Assembly: GCA_051208045.1 (NCBI GenBank)
Contig: JBPJFY010000016.1
Location: forward strand, 15,798-79,797
Direction of reading: 5' to 3'
DNA from: LZORAL124-50-18 sp051208045
GTDB lineage: Bacteria > Pseudomonadota > Gammaproteobacteria > Pseudomonadales > Oleiphilaceae
Length of the DNA stretch: 64,000 nt
Positions 25,564 through 34,655 of this stretch are shown in pieces (the stretch's first letter is position 1; each line of letters starts with the position of its first letter). Below the pieces are notes generated by a model. That model saw only the letters and a program-made list of their open reading frames with translations, made no database searches and was not told where the DNA came from. The position numbers and the translations under genes are program-made.

Positions 25564-25767
25564 ATGGCCAAAGACTTTACATTAGGTTGGGACCTGGAAT
25601 CCCTCAACAAAGCTTACCGCCAGGGGTACATGGCTGGCATGATGGGTATGGATAAAACACGATGCCCGTATCACGGAGAAATCATTTCTGCGTCGTGGGA
25701 AGCCGGTTGGGAAGATGGCAATGAAGAATGCCAGATGAAGGCCACTCCCAGCAGAAAGATTGCCTGA
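25564..25767 (+). CDS. rmf: ribosome modulation factor
   Basis: 67 residues. The core matches RMF: AYRQGYMAGMMG, then CPYHGEI, then SWEAGWEDG, aligning with the QRGYQAGIAG...CPY...W..GW pattern of E. coli RMF. It drives 70S ribosome dimerisation and hibernation in stationary phase. AGGAGAGG precedes the ATG. The gene is a single unit behind a long, AT-rich leader with a CRP-like site, consistent with growth-phase control. Confidence 0.9.
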   Translation: MAKDFTLGWDLESLNKAYRQGYMAGMMGMDKTRCPYHGEIISASWEAGWEDGNEECQMKATPSRKIA

Positions 25768-25872
25768 TTCATAGACTCAGAGACACAGGATCTACTCCCC
25801 GTTGCCACCGTCGGCAAGCATCACGCGGGCGCTGAAGGGATTCAGCTTCAATTTACTTCGGTGAAATCACCG

Positions 25873-26319
25873 CTAGCGTTGCACAATAAAGTTTGTAAAC
25901 AGCAAGTCCTCTACCTGTTCAGTTTCCTCTTCCGTTTTCAAAATGCGGTTCACGCCTTTTAAAGCCTCCTTGCGAACCATTTCCTGCGCCTCACCAGACG
26001 CCATGCTCTGCTCTGTCTGACTGCTCAATAACATCACCATTTCATTACGCAAATAGGGCATGTGCCGACTGATCGCCGCCTCCGCAGCCGCAGACGAGAC
26101 GCGCAAGGTCACTTCCGCCTTCACATACTTCAGTTTGTTGGTCCGCGGGCTCCCATAATTGGTCACAAACGCAGGCTCCATTTTTACGTAGATGGTTGTG
26201 GCCTTAGGCGGCGCACCTTCCTCACCCTCCTCCGCGAAGCTTCCCCCGGCCATCAAAGCCATCATGAGAATCCCTGTCTCAAGCACAGGCTTCAGCATTC
26301 GCATCGCACTCTCTTTCAT
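25873..26319 (-). CDS. FliL-family flagellar basal body-associated protein, orphan
   Basis: 148 residues from the ATG with AGGG five bases upstream; other starts at 26340 (GTG) and 26304 are possible. An N-terminal hydrophobic segment (ETGILMMALMAGGSFA) looks like a signal peptide or anchor. The FliL domain follows: YVKMEPAFVTNYG, KYVKAEVTLRVSS, HMPYLRNEMVMLLSSQ and the terminal DLLFTNFIVQR. FliL proteins sit beside the stator and affect motor torque. It lies far from flagellar genes; the nearest motility genes here are motAB about 20 kb away. It may be a FliL paralogue rather than the main copy. Confidence 0.82.
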   Translation of the reverse strand: MKESAMRMLKPVLETGILMMALMAGGSFAEEGEEGAPPKATTIYVKMEPAFVTNYGSPRTNKLKYVKAEVTLRVSSAAAEAAISRHMPYLRNEMVMLLSSQTEQSMASGEAQEMVRKEALKGVNRILKTEEETEQVEDLLFTNFIVQR

Positions 26320-26481
26320 TGTTTCCCTGCCTGTTTCCACTCATACTTATTGTTCAGTCTAGAACATTCTCACCCAATTGCAGTGAGGCACCATCAATCT
26401 GACGATTATTTAACTTTACATCTGTGCTCACCGTGTAAAATAAATACTCTTTTAATCAATCCGTAACGCTAGGAACCCGCC

Positions 26482-27000
26482 GTGACCATACCATCCAACC
26501 GCCTGATTTGGCTCGCCATTTTCCTCGTTTGTGCCTTCCTCATGGCCGTCGCTCTGTACATGGAGTACGTGATGGAACTTGAGCCCTGTCCGCTTTGTAT
26601 GGCCCAGCGGGTGGCCGTGGTGCTACTGGGCGTTTTTGGCTTTCTGGCCGCAGCACACAACCCCGGTGTGACGGGTACGCGTATCTACGCCGGTTTGCTG
26701 GTACTGGCCGGGCTGGGGGGTGCCGCACTTGCGGCCAGACAACTGTGGTTGCAGAGCCTGCCGGAAGATCTCGTGCCTGCTTGTGGCCCCGGTATCTACT
26801 ACATGCTGGATGTTCTCCCCATGGCCGAAGTCATCACCAACATGTTAATGGGCACAGGCGACTGCGCTGAAGTGCAATGGCGGGATCCGGTCATTGGCCT
26901 GAGCATACCCGGATGGACTTTTGTCTGGTTTGTGATCATGATCGCCATCAGCGCGTTCACCGCTTTTCGCTCGCCAGGTGGCCGAGCAGCGCATCCCTGA
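26482..27000 (+). CDS. dsbB: disulfide bond formation protein B
   Basis: 172 residues from GTG, with AGGA upstream. Four membrane helices are visible. The first redox pair is C36-P-L-C39 just after helix 1, as in DsbB; the second pair is C in PACGPG and C in GTGDCAEV within the second periplasmic loop. It reoxidises DsbA and passes electrons to ubiquinone in the inner membrane. It is divergent from the FliL-like gene. rsd follows on the same strand after about 210 bp. Confidence 0.93.
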   Translation: MTIPSNRLIWLAIFLVCAFLMAVALYMEYVMELEPCPLCMAQRVAVVLLGVFGFLAAAHNPGVTGTRIYAGLLVLAGLGGAALAARQLWLQSLPEDLVPACGPGIYYMLDVLPMAEVITNMLMGTGDCAEVQWRDPVIGLSIPGWTFVWFVIMIAISAFTAFRSPGGRAAHP

Positions 27001-27211
27001 CGTTTTGACGCAGAGAATAAATACTTGCCCCCGCAGGAAAATTTCGATAGTTTTGTAAGCCGGTGCCGGCGTTGTCTGGCCGATTTGGGAGCAGGCTCCC
27101 GATCAACCATGTCAGCAATAACTATAAAGAAACCAATACCTTGACGGACTGGCCCGCCGGGCCTCCCATCTCACTGTACCGCAAGGCGTGTTTCATCAGG
27201 AGGGGCGAAGT

Positions 27212-27688
27212 ATGCTCGAGAATTGTAAGAATGCCAAAGAACGCTGGGGCGGTGTCAGTGACATCATCGATCGATGGCTGAAAGCCCGACAGGAGCTGAT
27301 CGTTCAGTTCTGCTCCATTTCCAGCACACCGGAGCTCAATCGCCCCGAAGCACTCACCAAGCAACTGGAGCAGCTTTGCCAGCAACTGATGGATTACGTC
27401 TCTGCCGGACACTTCGAGGTGTACGACCAACTCGTTCAGGAAGCCAAAGACTTTGAGGACGAAAACGGCATTGCCCTCGCCGATGAAATTATGCCGGATA
27501 TTGAAAAAACAACGGCAGAACTCGTGAAATTCAACGACCGTTTTGATGTCACGGAAAAATCCGAACAAGGCTTACGATTACTCGTGGAAGACGCCTCTCA
27601 ACTGGGTGAAGTGCTGGAAGAGCGTTTCGAACTGGAAGACGTCATGATCAAGGCGTTGCACAGTGTGCATGCCGATCAAATCGCCTGA
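27212..27688 (+). CDS. rsd: Rsd/AlgQ-family anti-sigma-70 factor
   Basis: 158 residues from the ATG with AGGAGG eight bases upstream; an ATG eight codons earlier would bury that site. The MLENCKNAKERWGGV opening, the RWLKARQELIVQFC segment and the helical body are characteristic of Rsd/AlgQ. It binds region 4 of RpoD and favours alternative sigma factors in stationary phase; in pseudomonads AlgQ also affects alginate and siderophore genes. The downstream WD40 lipoprotein frame overlaps its end. Confidence 0.9.
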   Translation: MLENCKNAKERWGGVSDIIDRWLKARQELIVQFCSISSTPELNRPEALTKQLEQLCQQLMDYVSAGHFEVYDQLVQEAKDFEDENGIALADEIMPDIEKTTAELVKFNDRFDVTEKSEQGLRLLVEDASQLGEVLEERFELEDVMIKALHSVHADQIA

Positions 27689-28694
27689 ACGCACACGGCA
27701 TTCCCGGGTGAACAGTAAAACACACAAACAACGCTGGGCACGTGGGCTGACTGCCGCCCTGTTCACGCTCGCTCTCAGCGCATGTGACAGCGGTCAGCCT
27801 CCGGAAAAAACCTGGAAATATGCGGCGCAGGGCGTCCTCAGCGGCGACATCTCCCTGAATAGCCAGCGTGCCTTGTTAGGTTCCATTCATCATGGCGGGA
27901 GCCTATGGGATACCACGAAAGGTGAGCGGCTTTTCAACTGGAACCACAAACAGGGGGAGTACAGTACGCTTCGTGCCGCTGCCATCTCCGGTGACGGTAA
28001 TGTCGCCGTCACCGCTGAACGGGGCAACGTAGTCGTTTGGGATGTAAACAGCGGAAAATCCCGCGCATTCTGGCAAGCCCCGGATCAAGTTCTGGCGGTC
28101 AGTCTCTCAGAGAACGGCCGCTATGCATTGATGGGACTAATGAACAACACGGCAACCTACTTTGATCTGGCACAGGGTGGCGGCGTATATACTTTCCATC
28201 ATGATGCAGAAATTCGCGGTGTGGATATCTCGGAAGACGGGAAGTGGGCCCTCACAGGTTCCGACGACTTTTCCGTGAAGGTCTGGGATCTCTCCAACGG
28301 CAAACTCAAACACACGTTCACACATGAGAATCAAGTGAAGACGGTAGCCATTTCCGCGAACGGTCGTTATGGTTTCAGCACGGCGCAACGGGAAGACTCG
28401 ATCATTTGGGATCTGCGCTCGGGAAAACCGGTGCACTCTCTGACCTTCAGAAACGTCAATTTCACCGCAGCGCGCTTTTCTCCACGTGAAGACAAGTTGC
28501 TGCTCGGTACCTTTCAAGGGAAGGTGCACTTGATTGATGTGAAGACCGGCGCAGATCAGAAACAGTGGCGCGCCAAGCCCCGACAAATCTGGGGTGGGGC
28601 GTCCAGTAAAGCAATCATTTCGGTCTCTTTTGACGCCAGTGGCAAACGCGTTTTTGCACTGGCCTCAGACGGCATAATGGCTCAATTTCAATAA
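27669..28694 (+). CDS. lipoprotein with WD40 repeats
   Basis: About 341 residues. The lipobox LALSACDSG gives an acylated cysteine near residue 38 from this ATG; a GTG at 27708 would give a more usual signal length. The rest is a seven-bladed propeller candidate with repeats such as GNVVVWDVNSGK, FSVKVWDLSNGK, DSIIWDLRSGK and VHLIDVKTG, most with the W-D ending. It overlaps the last 20 bases of rsd in another frame, so coupled expression is likely. It is a scaffold-type periplasmic or outer-membrane lipoprotein with an unknown partner. A homologue of this kind next to algQ/rsd is unexplained. Confidence 0.8.
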   Translation: MPIKSPERTRHSRVNSKTHKQRWARGLTAALFTLALSACDSGQPPEKTWKYAAQGVLSGDISLNSQRALLGSIHHGGSLWDTTKGERLFNWNHKQGEYSTLRAAAISGDGNVAVTAERGNVVVWDVNSGKSRAFWQAPDQVLAVSLSENGRYALMGLMNNTATYFDLAQGGGVYTFHHDAEIRGVDISEDGKWALTGSDDFSVKVWDLSNGKLKHTFTHENQVKTVAISANGRYGFSTAQREDSIIWDLRSGKPVHSLTFRNVNFTAARFSPREDKLLLGTFQGKVHLIDVKTGADQKQWRAKPRQIWGGASSKAIISVSFDASGKRVFALASDGIMAQFQ

Positions 28695-28760
28695 CTGGCT
28701 AAATCCAGGCAAGGGGAGAGGGGCAGCCATTAGTATGCCCCCTCGATGACCGTTACCTGA

Positions 28761-29468
28761 CTACTTCTTTTGAACTTCCAGCAGTTCAACGTCAAACAAT
28801 AACACTTCATTCGGGCCAATACTGCGATTACCGCCAGGCCCGTACGCCAGCTCAGAGGGAATAAAGAGCTGCCACTTATCGCCTTCACGCATCAACTGCA
28901 ATGCTTCTGTCCAACCCGCAATGACGCCGTTCACGGGAAAGCTCACCGGCTCTCCACGCTGAATGGAACTGTCAAATACGGAACCATCAATCAGGCTCCC
29001 CTCATAATGCACTTTTACTGTATCGGTGGGACCCGGTGTCTTACCCGCTCCAGCGGTGAGCACTTTGTACTGCAATCCGCTTGCCGTGATTTTCACCCCG
29101 GGCTTGCCTTTGTTCTCATCCAAAAAGGCCGTTCCTTTGTTCAGATTCTCTGCCGACATCTGCTCATACTCGGCCATCCGATCCATTTGCTGCTTCTGCT
29201 GATACTGCTGTATGGCTGCCTGCATCTGCGCCTGGGTTAACAACGGCTCCGAGCCACCCATGGCATCCTTCATCCCCTGTGTGAAGGCTTCCATATCCAC
29301 CTGAGGCACGTCCTGTTTCATTCGCTGCCCCAGCATCACGCCAAAGCTGTAGCTGACCTTCTGCTCATCGGTCTCCAGGGTTTTGAGATCTCCAGCCTGC
29401 GCCGTTGAAGCCAAAGTCAACGTTGAAACTGCGCTGATCATCGCAGCTGCGAGTAATAACTTTTTCAT
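28761..29468 (-). CDS. FKBP-type peptidyl-prolyl isomerase, periplasmic (FkpA/Mip-like)
   Basis: 235 residues from the ATG with AGGAG ten bases upstream. The signal peptide ends LASTAQA. The N-terminal dimerisation region (KVSYSFGVMLGQRM, AFTQGMKDAM, a long Gln/Glu-rich helix) precedes an FKBP_C domain: GLQYKVL, DTVKVHYEGSLIDG, VFDSS, GVIAGWTEAL, LFIPSELAYG and LLFDVELLEV. Most active-site aromatics of FKBPs are present. It acts as a periplasmic proline isomerase and chaperone. The DUF4124 gene starts upstream on the same strand, with a 51-bp gap. Confidence 0.92.
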   Translation of the reverse strand: MKKLLLAAAMISAVSTLTLASTAQAGDLKTLETDEQKVSYSFGVMLGQRMKQDVPQVDMEAFTQGMKDAMGGSEPLLTQAQMQAAIQQYQQKQQMDRMAEYEQMSAENLNKGTAFLDENKGKPGVKITASGLQYKVLTAGAGKTPGPTDTVKVHYEGSLIDGSVFDSSIQRGEPVSFPVNGVIAGWTEALQLMREGDKWQLFIPSELAYGPGGNRSIGPNEVLLFDVELLEVQKK

Positions 29469-29519
29469 TCGCGTTTTATTCTCCTGTGTGTGTGGGCCCC
29501 ACCATAGCATTATCTGGGA

Positions 29520-30020
29520 CTAACGGGTATTTTTTTCAAGGGCCTGATCGATGTTCTCGGTGCGGGATTCCATCATCTTTCGCGCCACCTTGGCATCTTC
29601 CAGCACTTTGCGGGCATTACCGGGCGTCAGAATCTCTGAAACGTCCCCCGGCAAGGCCTTTGCCGGTTCAGGGGTTGCTTCCTCTTCTTCGTCTACCGGT
29701 ACGGATTGAATCACATTCGCGTTCGGATCGACCTCGACAATCTGAAACTCGGCAGTTTGCGGTGGCGGCTCATCACTGTAGTGCAGTTGTCCGTGCTCGT
29801 CACGCCACTTGTAAAAAACCTGTGTACCGCCGCTCAACGGACTTTTTACCCCGCCAGACTCCCCGGCGCCCGGAATGAAGTCTTTGAGCGCTGGCGGCTG
29901 CCAATCGGTCAACGTCGGGATACTCAGCATGGGTTCACCGCCCCGATTTTTCATAAAGAACGGCCACGCGATCGCACCCACCAGAAGACTGAACGTCGCC
30001 AGCCGAAAAATCCACTTCAT
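29520..30020 (-). CDS. DUF4124 domain-containing protein
   Basis: 166 residues from ATG with AGGAG seven bases upstream. An N-terminal membrane anchor (about residues 4-24) is followed by a Pro/Gly-rich stretch. The DUF4124 motif FYKWRDEHGQLHYSDEPPP (about 72-90) is nearly a textbook copy. The C-terminal half is acidic, then helical. Function of DUF4124 is unknown; members are usually exported. It is divergent from yheS and precedes the FKBP gene. Confidence 0.82.
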   Translation of the reverse strand: MKWIFRLATFSLLVGAIAWPFFMKNRGGEPMLSIPTLTDWQPPALKDFIPGAGESGGVKSPLSGGTQVFYKWRDEHGQLHYSDEPPPQTAEFQIVEVDPNANVIQSVPVDEEEEATPEPAKALPGDVSEILTPGNARKVLEDAKVARKMMESRTENIDQALEKNTR

Positions 30021-30145
30021 GGTCACTCCTGTTACCGGGGTTGTCTCCCGGTTTCTCTCCAGTGTAAGCCATTTTACTATGTCCCGCCGACCTTGGAGTG
30101 GGTATAATTTCGCTTTTGCGTTTTTCGAGAGTATTACCCGCCACT

Positions 30146-32071
30146 ATGATCAAACTTCAATCGCTCAGCCTCCAGCGCGGGGGCGTCTATCTATTGGAAC
30201 AGGCAGACCTCACCATTTTTGATCAGCAGAAAGTGGCTATTGTCGGGGCGAACGGGGCAGGGAAGTCGAGCCTGTTCAAACTGATTCTGGGAGAGCTGTC
30301 GGTCGATCAGGGGTCGCTGACGCTCTCTGGCAATCAACGCCTGAGCCATATGGCGCAGGAGACGCCCTATGTGGATCAGGCGGCTGTTGACTACGTCGTC
30401 GCCGGCGATCAGGCGTTGGATCAGGTGCTTCAACAACTGGCGCACGCAGAAGCGGCCGGAAATACCGACCAGATCACACGCCTGCACGATGATATGGATC
30501 GCCTGGACGGCTACCAGGCAAAAAACCGGGCGGAGCGTTTACTCCACGGCCTGGGATTTCATCAGGAACAAATGACACGGCCCGTGGCGAGCTTTTCGGG
30601 CGGTTGGCGCATTCGACTGAATTTAGCCCGCGCCCTGATGTGTCCGTCGGACCTGCTTCTGCTGGACGAGCCCACCAACCACTTGGATCTTGATGCTACC
30701 CTGTGGCTGGAACAGTGGCTGCGTAACTACCCCGGTACGCTGCTTTTGATCTCACACGACCGGGATTTCATTGATCGTGTCGCCGAGGTGATTGTGCACT
30801 TCGATCAGAAACGATTGACCGCTTACACCGGCAACTATTCTTCGTTCGAAAAACAAAAAGCAGAACGGCTTGCCCAACAACAGCAGGCCTACGAGAAGCA
30901 ACAGGTACGCAAGGCGGAAATTGAAGACTTTGTCCGACGATTCAAAGCCAAGGCCACAAAAGCCAAGCAAGCGCAAAGCCGGCTGAAAGAGCTGGAGCGT
31001 ATGGAAGATATCGCCCCGGCACACATTGATTCACCCTTTCGCTTCAGCTTCCCCTGCAGCGACAAGCTCTCGACGCCGCTGCTTACGCTCGACCACGCCA
31101 CACTGGGCTACGCGCACGCGTCTCCGGTGCTGAACGCTGTACGGCTCTCCATATTGCCTGGCACACGCATTGGACTGTTGGGCCATAACGGTGCCGGGAA
31201 ATCCACCTTGATTAAATCCATGACCGGGAGTTTGGCCTTGCTGGATGGCAAACGCACCACTGGCCAGCACCTGAAAACCGGCTACTTCGCCCAGCACCAG
31301 CTGGAAGCCTTGGATCTCCATGCCAGCCCGTTTGTGCACATCCAGCGCCTGTCGCCCATGGCAACGGATCAGGAAATTCGAAATTTTCTCGGAGGCTTTG
31401 ATTTTCAGGGAGACGATGCGCTTAAGGCCGTGAACACGTTTTCCGGGGGCCAAAAGGCACGACTGGCGCTGGCTTTGATTGCCTGGCAAAAACCCAACGT
31501 TCTGTTGCTGGATGAGCCAACCAACCACCTGGATCTTGAAATGCGCCACGCCATGACCGTGGCCTTGCAGGGATTCGAAGGCGCTATCATTGTGGTTTCC
31601 CATGACCGGCATTTGCTTAAAAACACGGTGGATGAATTCTGGCTGGTCGATCAGGGGCGAGTCACTGACTTTGAAGGCACGCTGGAAGACTACGAGAAGT
31701 GGCTGTTGGGGCGTGATAAATCCACACCTGCCCCGGCCACTGCCGGCATGGAACCAACGACGGAGGCCACCCGAAGCAGTGCGGAAGACCGGAAGCAGCA
31801 AAAAAGGCTGGAGGCAGCGATGCGCCAGCGGCTCAGCCCCCTGAAAAAGAAGCTCAGTGCCATCGATAAGGAAATGGCGGAAGTACAGGCCAGCAGCACG
31901 GACATTGAACACGCCCTCGCGGATGAAACGCTCTATGCTGACACGCGGAAGGCAGACCTGAAAAAACTGCTTCAACAACAGGCCGACCTGCGCGCCCGCC
32001 TGGACGAGCTGGAAATGCACTGGTTTGAACTGAGCGAAGAAATTGAACAGCTGGAAAGCGCACCACTGTAG
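30146..32071 (+). CDS. yheS: ABC-F family ATPase YheS
   Basis: 641 residues from MIKLQSLSLQRGG; an upstream in-frame start adds non-homologous residues. It has two ATP-binding cassettes: Walker A VGANGAGKSSLF and GHNGAGKSTLI, signatures FSGGWRIRL and FSGGQKARL, and Walker B LLLLDEPTNHLDL twice. The inter-domain linker includes KAKATKAKQAQSRLKELERM. A charged C-terminal coiled coil follows. It aligns along its whole length with E. coli YheS. There are no membrane segments, so this is a ribosome-associated ABC-F protein rather than a transporter. Confidence 0.93.
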   Translation: MIKLQSLSLQRGGVYLLEQADLTIFDQQKVAIVGANGAGKSSLFKLILGELSVDQGSLTLSGNQRLSHMAQETPYVDQAAVDYVVAGDQALDQVLQQLAHAEAAGNTDQITRLHDDMDRLDGYQAKNRAERLLHGLGFHQEQMTRPVASFSGGWRIRLNLARALMCPSDLLLLDEPTNHLDLDATLWLEQWLRNYPGTLLLISHDRDFIDRVAEVIVHFDQKRLTAYTGNYSSFEKQKAERLAQQQQAYEKQQVRKAEIEDFVRRFKAKATKAKQAQSRLKELERMEDIAPAHIDSPFRFSFPCSDKLSTPLLTLDHATLGYAHASPVLNAVRLSILPGTRIGLLGHNGAGKSTLIKSMTGSLALLDGKRTTGQHLKTGYFAQHQLEALDLHASPFVHIQRLSPMATDQEIRNFLGGFDFQGDDALKAVNTFSGGQKARLALALIAWQKPNVLLLDEPTNHLDLEMRHAMTVALQGFEGAIIVVSHDRHLLKNTVDEFWLVDQGRVTDFEGTLEDYEKWLLGRDKSTPAPATAGMEPTTEATRSSAEDRKQQKRLEAAMRQRLSPLKKKLSAIDKEMAEVQASSTDIEHALADETLYADTRKADLKKLLQQQADLRARLDELEMHWFELSEEIEQLESAPL

Positions 32072-32101
32072 CGTGGCGCGTGGTACATCATCTGTGTCTG
32101 G

Positions 32102-32479
32102 TTACACAGACTTTCTGGTCAATGGGCACTGGTCATAACGTATGCCCGCCCAACCGGTTTTCATGAACTGGCGAATGTTCTGATGATCCTCGCCCTCCGG
32201 GTGCTTGACCACATCCTGCCGATAAAAATCGCCAAAACAGGCCAGCATTTCCGATTCCGACAGCCCATGCAGTTGGCCAAAAGCAAACAACTTGCACGAC
32301 CCTTCATTAGTGCCAGCCTCATTGTGCACATCGCCATTCACAAAGGGCACCGCAGTGTAGTGGTAATTCTCTGCGATGACCTCCGTCACCGTCTGAAAAT
32401 GGACGGCATCCGGCCGAGATTTCAGGTGTTCCAACAACAGTGTTTCTGTCATATCGATAAACTCATCTACTTTCCCCAT
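32102..32479 (-). CDS. HopJ-type III effector family protein (chromosomal homologue)
   Basis: 125 residues, or 116 if the second Met (32452) is used. The family core is plain: LLEHLKSRPDAVHFQTVTEVI, NYHYTAVPFVNGD, SCKLFAFGQLHGLS and the ending FYRQDVVKHPEGEDHQNIRQFM. The name comes from a Pseudomonas syringae effector candidate, but similar genes are widespread in non-pathogens lacking type III secretion, so an effector role should not be assumed. It follows ppx closely on the same strand, and co-transcription is likely. Confidence 0.82.
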   Translation of the reverse strand: MGKVDEFIDMTETLLLEHLKSRPDAVHFQTVTEVIAENYHYTAVPFVNGDVHNEAGTNEGSCKLFAFGQLHGLSESEMLACFGDFYRQDVVKHPEGEDHQNIRQFMKTGWAGIRYDQCPLTRKSV

Positions 32480-32495
32480 TTCAAGACACGCGGCT

Positions 32496-34022
32496 TCAGG
32501 ACACCTGAATGGTCAACGAAACGCCCATTTTTGCCAGATAGTCCTGCTCTTTCTCCAGATCCCCCATGGTGAGCGGGTGTTGCTCCGCCCACTCCGCATC
32601 AAACGTCAGGGAGAGTTGTGATCCGTCCACCTGCAAGCGATACTGGTCCGTAGCTTCACTGCTTCGCCCATGTTGCAGCAGCACCGCCAGGCGGAGGAGC
32701 ACACTCAAACGAATCAGGGGCTCCGCTTCTTCAGAATTCAATGCGGCAAAAATCTCAGGCAGAAACTTCCGGCGATGGCTCCGCACCAGCAATGCCAGAG
32801 CGGCTTGCACCGGCTTACTGAATCCGGGGAGATCCGAGTGCTCCAACAGGTAGGCCCCGTGCTTGTGATACTGGGTATGGGAAATTGCCAAACCAATTTC
32901 ATGCAACCGTGCTGCCCACTGAAGCAGATTCTGATAATAGGGCGCGGTGAGGTCCCACGACTGGGCCACCTGGGCGAGGGAATGGAGCGCATTATGCTCC
33001 ACTGCCGCCGCATGGCTCTGATCGATCGAATAACGCTCTGCCAGCGCCTGGATAGACCGCTCGCGCACGTCTTCATGGCAGATGCGTCCCAGTAAATCGT
33101 ACAAGACTCCCTCGCGCAACGCCCCGTCTGACACATGCATTTCATCGATCCCCATGACATTAAAACAGGCCGTGACAATCGCCAGCCCCCCCATAAAGGT
33201 ACTCTGGCGATCTTTTTTGACGCCCAGCGTATCGAGCTTGGCAATGGAGCCCAGTTTCAAGACCCGCTTACGAAGATCCTGCAACGCCTGCCGGGTAATA
33301 CCGTTCTGAGAGATTCCGTTCCGCTCCAGCACTTGCGCAATGGACTTGAACGTACCCGACGAGCCAACCGCTTCTTGCCAACCATACCGGGTAAACTGCT
33401 CTTTGATATACAAAATTTCACTGGCAGCCGCATTCACCGCCTTGGAGAAGTCACTTTCCTTGAACCGGTCGTCGGGAAAATATCGGCGGCTGAACGACAC
33501 ACAGCCCATGTGCAGGCTTTCGAGTGCCTGTGCCTCGAAGCGCTCACCGATGATAAACTCCGTTGATCCTCCCCCAATATCAATGACCAGCCGTTTGCCC
33601 ACATCATCCGACAGGGTATGTGCCACACCCAGATAGACCAGTCGCGCTTCCTCCCGGCCGGCGATGACTTCGATGGGAACACCCAGCATCCGGCGGGCGG
33701 CCAGTTGAAACTGGCGCGCATTTTTTGCTGCGCGTAAGGTGTTGGTGCCCACCACACGTACCGATTGGGGCGGGATATTCTGCAACTTCTGGGCGAACCG
33801 GCTCAGGCATTCCAGTGCCCGGGTCTGTGCGTCTTCGGTCAAATTATTGTTTGCATCCAGTCCGGCACCCAGCTGAACTTTCTCCCCCATTTTGGAAACA
33901 ACCCGCACCTCTCCCTGGATTAATCGAGCCACAACCATGTGGAAGCTGTTTGAACCAAGGTCAATCGCCGCCATCAGGGCGGATTGATCTTCTCGCGAGC
34001 TGTTTTCTGTATTCTCAGTCAA
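32496..34022 (-). CDS. ppx: exopolyphosphatase
   Basis: 508 residues from a TTG start. That start gives the family's usual length and a short leader before AAIDLGSNSFHMVVAR; upstream residues are not homologous. Ppx/GppA motifs are clear: the P-loop-like IDLGSNSFH, VVGTNTLRAAKN, IDIGGGSTEFIIG and GSSGTFKS. The C-terminal HD-like helical domain runs from about 310. It releases phosphate from polyphosphate. It is divergent from trxA, an arrangement known in Pseudomonas. A standard ATG start at MAAIDLG is the alternative. Confidence 0.92.
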   Translation of the reverse strand: MTENTENSSREDQSALMAAIDLGSNSFHMVVARLIQGEVRVVSKMGEKVQLGAGLDANNNLTEDAQTRALECLSRFAQKLQNIPPQSVRVVGTNTLRAAKNARQFQLAARRMLGVPIEVIAGREEARLVYLGVAHTLSDDVGKRLVIDIGGGSTEFIIGERFEAQALESLHMGCVSFSRRYFPDDRFKESDFSKAVNAAASEILYIKEQFTRYGWQEAVGSSGTFKSIAQVLERNGISQNGITRQALQDLRKRVLKLGSIAKLDTLGVKKDRQSTFMGGLAIVTACFNVMGIDEMHVSDGALREGVLYDLLGRICHEDVRERSIQALAERYSIDQSHAAAVEHNALHSLAQVAQSWDLTAPYYQNLLQWAARLHEIGLAISHTQYHKHGAYLLEHSDLPGFSKPVQAALALLVRSHRRKFLPEIFAALNSEEAEPLIRLSVLLRLAVLLQHGRSSEATDQYRLQVDGSQLSLTFDAEWAEQHPLTMGDLEKEQDYLAKMGVSLTIQVS

Positions 34023-34223
34023 GTGCCTTGAAATCCTTCTATTCGACCGTATATTAAAATAAATGATCAGTACCCTTCGGTCTGTGCGGTAATTGTGGCA
34101 CAGCCATTCCCTATGAGCCAGATGAAATAAATGATGAAATTTATTCAGCACTGGCCCTATAATGGCAATCATTCGAAGATATTCACCGATGCACTAATTC
34201 ATACATTTAATCAGGAAACGGTA

Positions 34224-34550
34224 ATGAGCGATAACATCACAAACGTCACCGACGACACCTTTGAAAGCGAAGTTTTGAATGCCGAAGGCCCTGTTCTGGT
34301 CGACTACTGGGCGGAATGGTGTGGCCCCTGTAAAATGATTGCGCCGGTGCTGGAAGAAATCGCAGACGAATACGCCGGCAAGCTCAAAATCTGCAAACTG
34401 AACATTGATGAGAATGAGCAAACGCCACCGAAGTTCAACATTCGCGGCATTCCTACTCTGATGCTGTTCAAAAATGGTAATGTGGACGCTACGAAAGTAG
34501 GTGCACTGTCCAAGTCCCAGTTGACGGCTTTTATCGACAGCAACATCTAA
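34224..34550 (+). CDS. trxA: thioredoxin 1
   Basis: 108 residues from the ATG with AGGAAACGG upstream. The active site W32-C33-G34-P35-C36 is followed by KMIAPVLEEIA, with the cis-proline region RGIPTLMLFKNG. It is the general cytoplasmic disulfide reductant and the size is exact for TrxA. A perfect -10 hexamer TATAAT at 34158-34163 lies 61 bp upstream, although no good -35 accompanies it. An 8-bp hairpin follows the gene. Confidence 0.95.
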   Translation: MSDNITNVTDDTFESEVLNAEGPVLVDYWAEWCGPCKMIAPVLEEIADEYAGKLKICKLNIDENEQTPPKFNIRGIPTLMLFKNGNVDATKVGALSKSQLTAFIDSNI

Positions 34551-34555
34551 AATTC

Positions 34556-34580
34556 ATGGCTACCATATGCGTAGCCATTT
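34556..34580 (+). terminator. hairpin after trxA
   Basis: ATGGCTAC (34556-34563) and GTAGCCAT (34571-34578) form a perfect 8-bp stem with a 7-base loop, six bases after the trxA stop. Only a short T-run (TTT) follows, so termination may be weak. Confidence 0.45.
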
Positions 34581-34655
34581 CCCTCCAGACTGCTCATCGC
34601 ACGCGTAATATGGCACACTGAGTGTATCCTTTATCATCGAGTGGGAGATAATCAA

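Noticed and set aside
31031..32020. 329-codon open frame on the minus strand opposite yheS
   Set aside because: It is fully antisense to a gene with unmistakable ABC-F motifs, has no ribosome-binding site and no recognisable domain. It is a frame shadow of a GC-rich coding strand.
32102..32479. HopJ family gene as evidence of a type III secretion system
   Set aside because: The family is common in bacteria without type III secretion, and no secretion genes are present here.
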